In this document: in pieces, positions 60,695 to 64,000 of the stretch
Layout of the letters: every line of letters starts with the position of its first letter
How positions within the stretch are numbered: position 1 is the stretch's first letter
NCBI GenBank assembly: GCA_024734555.1
Contig: JANPWX010000448.1
Location: 397,716-461,715 of the forward strand
Direction of reading: 5' to 3'
DNA from: Trochalopteron elliotii
Lineage: Eukaryota > Chordata > Aves > Passeriformes > Leiothrichidae
Length of the DNA: 64,000 nucleotides
Notes under the pieces: model-generated
What the model was told of the DNA's origin: nothing
What the model saw: only the letters and a program-made list of their open reading frames with translations
Database searches by the model: none
Translations under genes and position numbers: made by a program

Positions 60695-63600
60695 GTAAGC
60701 AAAATATTTACAGACGCTGAAAATAAGTTTTGCTTGTTTGTGCCAGGATTTTGCAAAGATGTTAAAACTGATTCTGTGTGAGATACAACCACAGGGCTGG
60801 TGACATTTCAGGGAGGTTTGAAAAGTAACTCTTTAAAAAAAAAAAAAATGCAGATGGGGAAAAAGCTGAAACGTTTTCAAAAATATACTGTGAAAAGGAA
60901 AATGTGATAAGTGTAGGTGCTTTCTAAGTATAAATCAGTCAGTTTGTAATAGACTAAATACACATCCACCTACCTGCAAGAGCCAGATTGGCTCTTGGAG
61001 GTTGTTTTGGCCTCGCCTAAAGCTGCTCTCAAATGGGAATAATTGATCAGAAGATGAAAATGGAGAAAGATGCTTCTCTATAATTAAATTAATATATGGC
61101 AGAAGCCAACTCCTGATATCCATGAAAGCATTCCCTCTCACTGAGTTTGGTAGTGACAGGCCTCAAGGGCCCCTGACAGAAAAAAACCCTGGAGGTTCTT
61201 GCAAGATCTTTTTAGATAGAGATTTGCCATTAAAATAAAAGCCAGTTTGCTAAAATGGGTTAAAATGCTTTAATTCAAGTTAATTCAAGTCCTACAGAAA
61301 CATCCTGAAGTTGAACAAAAAAAGGGATTTCTTTTGCAGCAGGAGGCTCTGTGTAGTTTCCTGCACTGATTTAACTCAGTGAGGCAAATCTCCAACTTGA
61401 GTATTTAATTTTTGTGGGAAATTAGGCCAGCTCACATGAAATATAAAACTAAGGATGTGGATTAAGGACTACTTTCCCTTTCCCTTCCTGGTTGCATATG
61501 AGCTGCAAGGATATGGTTGGAAGTTCTGTGGCAATGTGAGTTCTTGTAGCACTTTCAGCTCTTGCAGTGTGCACTGAGAAAACCAAGGGCAAAATGCACC
61601 AAAGTCATAACTTCTGCATAAAAGTTCAGAGACAGTCTGGAAGTTTTTGTTTTCTCTGGGATAATAGGATAGTTCCTTTCTGTGTAAGAATTCTTCATCC
61701 TTCTGTATTTATTAATAATCTGTAAAACATGAATTAAAAATGAACATGTTATTCTTATTAGGTCAAGCATCTTATTGTTGTTTGTATTTACATATGGATA
61801 ATGTTTTTTTTTGTTTTTTTGCTGACTTGTAGGATTTGGTGATTTCTAGAAAAATGCTTAGAAAACACTTTCTATGGGAAGATTCTCCAAATTTTTCTGA
61901 TGCCTTCATTTTTGCCACTGAAAAATAGAAATATTGGTACTTCCATTATTCACTTGCAGTTTTTGCAAGGTGGTGGATTGAGCATGACTATTTAAATTAA
62001 TAGATTTCTCTTAAGGAGTAAACATTACATTTTGTTATTTCCTCCCACCTAATTTAATTGAGCTGGTCATTTATCCTTTAAGTTTTATCACATATGAAAA
62101 ATCAAGTCGTTGAAATGTCCATGTTTGGAGTATCTCCCAGTGGGAAAAAAAAAACAAAAAAGAAGAATAAATCAAAGAACCAAATCCTGAACAGAAAACC
62201 TGAGAGCTTCTGTGATGATGAATGTGCAGAGTGATGTCAGCATTTCAGCTTCAGCAAGTTGGCTTTTGCTTCTCATGCTTGTCTGGTTATCCACTGTGTT
62301 CCTGTAGTTTTGGGTGTATTCCAACATTTATCATTTGAGTAATGCATCTCCTGAGAGGCAGCAGTGGGGGAAGGAATACTGAAGAGCTTGGGAAGCATCC
62401 TCAGGAAGATGAGGACAATTCATACTACCAAGTTTCTTGAGAAACTTTCCACCACTCATCTCTCAGAAAGTGTATTTTTGGTTACTGAATTTTGATACCA
62501 AACCAGTTCATTAAACTTTGTTATTATTTTAAGTTTATTTAATAATCCCTATCTCATTGCACTTTGTAATTATTTTAGAATCTGCTTCAGAAGAAGAAAA
62601 TTCTGATTTACAGCAGTGCCACTAAATCTTTGTCCTACAGATCAAATCCCACTGAGATTGTTCTTCTTTCTTTAATTTAATTGTAAAGCACTTACATTAG
62701 ACAGATGTGAAAATTAGGTATATATAAAATAAGCTTCTTTGCAATAATCATAGGACTTCCAACTGTTCAGGAAAAAGAATAAAAATATAAAAAATATTTA
62801 TTTTAGAGCCAAAAAAAGGTGAGAATAATGTCCCGTGGAGAAGTGTGAACAAACCTGTGAAGAAAAAGCCTTGCAGGGGATTCCTGTGGCTTTAGTCCAA
62901 TAAAACCCACCTGGCTGATTCTACCAGGAAAGTTCTTACTCCAGACTGGGATGAGGCAGCTCTGTAAGACTGAATCAAACAGAAAAGATAAAGGGATTCA
63001 AGGACAGAAAGAAAAGATACCCATAAAGGATTAAAAACAAATTCCAGATTTCCTTGTATTTATGTCTTTTGTGAGGGAATCCCTTTTGTTTTCTTAGCAG
63101 ATGTTTGAAAGGTGAATGGAAATTGCCATATCGTTTAAAAAATAATCCTATTTAAAACAAATTACAGTAGTATTTTTCATAAAGCAAGAAACCCTATTAC
63201 CATAAGGTACTTAGAAACTTGTTTTACAAGCAGTATGAAATGCTTAGTGTGGCTTCCTAGATTGTTTCAATTCATCTTACACCCAAATTAGTTTTTTTGA
63301 GGAATAATAACAGCACCAGAGCAGCTTATTTTAATTATTGGTTATTTTGGAAATCTTTGGGTCCCAGAAGTGTATCCCAGCTCAGTGACTATTGTTGCAT
63401 CTTCTTTTCTGCTTTGAGGAAGACCATACACATACCCCTGATGTACAGCAGTTGCACACCATTAAAAATAATAAATAATAATAATGTCCCTTTTAGACTT
63501 TTTTTTTAAACTAGTCATAGCACATATATGATTTATTTAACTTTATGCACTTATTTATTGCAAACTAAGAGAAAGTAATGGATTAAAAGATGTGATGAAT

Positions 63601-63876
63601 AGAAAAGTTAATCCCTGATTGTTTTCATCCAGCCTGCAGCTGTCTGTGAGTAAATGAGCACAGCAGATTTAGGAAGCATTTGCTGTACAGAATTTACTAT
63701 GGCTTCTATAGGATGGAGGTACAAAACCCAATCATATATGTAAGAATTTTGAAGCTTTCATTAGATACAGATATGCAGATATTAAGTATGTTGCAAGCTG
63801 ATAATCCTTTGGCTTGGATAACCTATTTTTAAATCTCTCTTTTGCCTTGGTTCTTTGTGATGGGATGAATTTTCAG
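60695..63876 (+). other. SHANK2: SHANK2 intron 9 up to the candidate microexon
   Basis: About 3.2 kb of AT-rich sequence with short poly-A or poly-T runs, and no recognised mobile element or RNA gene. If the microexon is not real, the intron continues past the window edge. Confidence 0.75.
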
Positions 63877-63918
63877 ACGGACTAAATGACATGGGTTGTT
63901 CTTCTTCAAGTGAACAAG
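63877..63918 (+). CDS. SHANK2: candidate 42-nt SHANK2 microexon after the ankyrin domain
   Basis: A 42-nt segment is bounded by acceptor gatgaattttcag and donor CAAG|gtttgt. Exon 9 leaves in phase 1; adding 42 nt keeps phase 1, so the following SHANK2 exon would still read correctly. The insert is open and would add DGLNDMGCSSSSEQ between the ankyrin block and the VPFRE linker. The donor is weak at +3 (t), as expected for a regulated exon, and the upstream tract has a tttgcc UGC motif of the kind used by neuronal microexon regulators. I do not recall this peptide in the usual SHANK2 sequences, so it may be an optional exon or a decoy. Confidence 0.5.
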
Positions 63919-64000
63919 GTTTGTTTTCTATTGTGCATCTCATCCTTCAGCAGCTGTGGAGCTAGGAGTGATAGGATTCTTTTGTCTGGTTTTTTGTTTC
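63919..64000 (+). other. SHANK2: intron continuing past the right edge
   Basis: 82 bp of intronic sequence. The next known SHANK2 exon, encoding the linker toward the SH3 domain, is not in the window. Confidence 0.7.

Larger units (their letters stand above)
28558..64000 (+). other. SHANK2: SHANK2 gene, 5' half of the long isoform
   Basis: Nine coding exons with conserved AG/GT boundaries and continuous phase encode 390 residues: a SHANK2-type N-terminus, the SPN domain, and the ankyrin repeats that end in NFELAEYIKNH. The protein is a postsynaptic density scaffold linking receptor complexes (through GKAP and Homer, via regions coded further right) to the actin cytoskeleton. It is SHANK2 rather than SHANK1 or SHANK3 because of the N-terminal extension starting MPRSPTSSEDEMAQ, which SHANK3 lacks. 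The gene runs off the right edge before the SH3 and PDZ exons. Introns in order are 6087, 1607, 133, 245, 807, 2112, 4198 and 15761 bp, then at least 3.2 kb. All nine exons are intact with no stop or frameshift. Confidence 0.97.

Overview
The window is vertebrate nuclear DNA, almost certainly from a bird and probably a songbird. It has intron-rich, AT-leaning sequence, several 5'-truncated CR1 retrotransposon copies (the dominant avian LINE), solo LTRs with 6-bp target duplications, and one gene split into short exons by introns of 133 bp to about 15.8 kb. There is no prokaryotic or viral gene set, no rRNA or tRNA gene that I could recognise, and no CRISPR array. A single N at 1296 shows it is draft assembly. 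The organism call is inference; the gene call is firm.

The only protein-coding gene I can support is the 5' half of SHANK2 (ProSAP1), on the + strand. Nine coding exons join without a frame break: 28574-28777, 34865-35068, 36676-36747, 36881-36989, 37235-37386, 38194-38361, 40474-40590, 44789-44866 and 60628-60694. They encode 390 residues: the acidic SHANK2 N-terminal extension, the ubiquitin-like SPN domain and the ankyrin-repeat block. This is the long isoform, the one that carries SPN and ANK. The SH3, PDZ, proline-rich and SAM parts lie beyond the right edge. SHANK proteins are postsynaptic scaffolds of excitatory synapses; the SPN-ANK half binds small GTPases and spectrin-type partners.

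Layout. 1-310: a 41-bp tandem pair and a small CpG island. 311-15823: non-coding, with a 36-bp minisatellite (1221-1452) and a solo LTR (2608-3102). 15824-15893: a well-bounded candidate 5'UTR exon carrying two upstream ORFs. 15894-28557: non-coding with four CR1 copies. 28558-44866: coding exons 1-8, with a TA/CA microsatellite, an internally duplicated CR1 copy and a second solo LTR of the same family as the first. 44867-60627: one very large intron that splits the last ankyrin repeat, containing a CpG-dense patch that ends in a splice-donor-like site. 60628-60694: coding exon 9. 63877-63918: a candidate 42-nt frame-preserving microexon that would add 14 residues directly after the ankyrin domain.

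I see no exotic new system. The observations most worth testing are the microexon, the uORF-bearing leader exon, the intragenic CpG patch and the pair of related solo LTRs.
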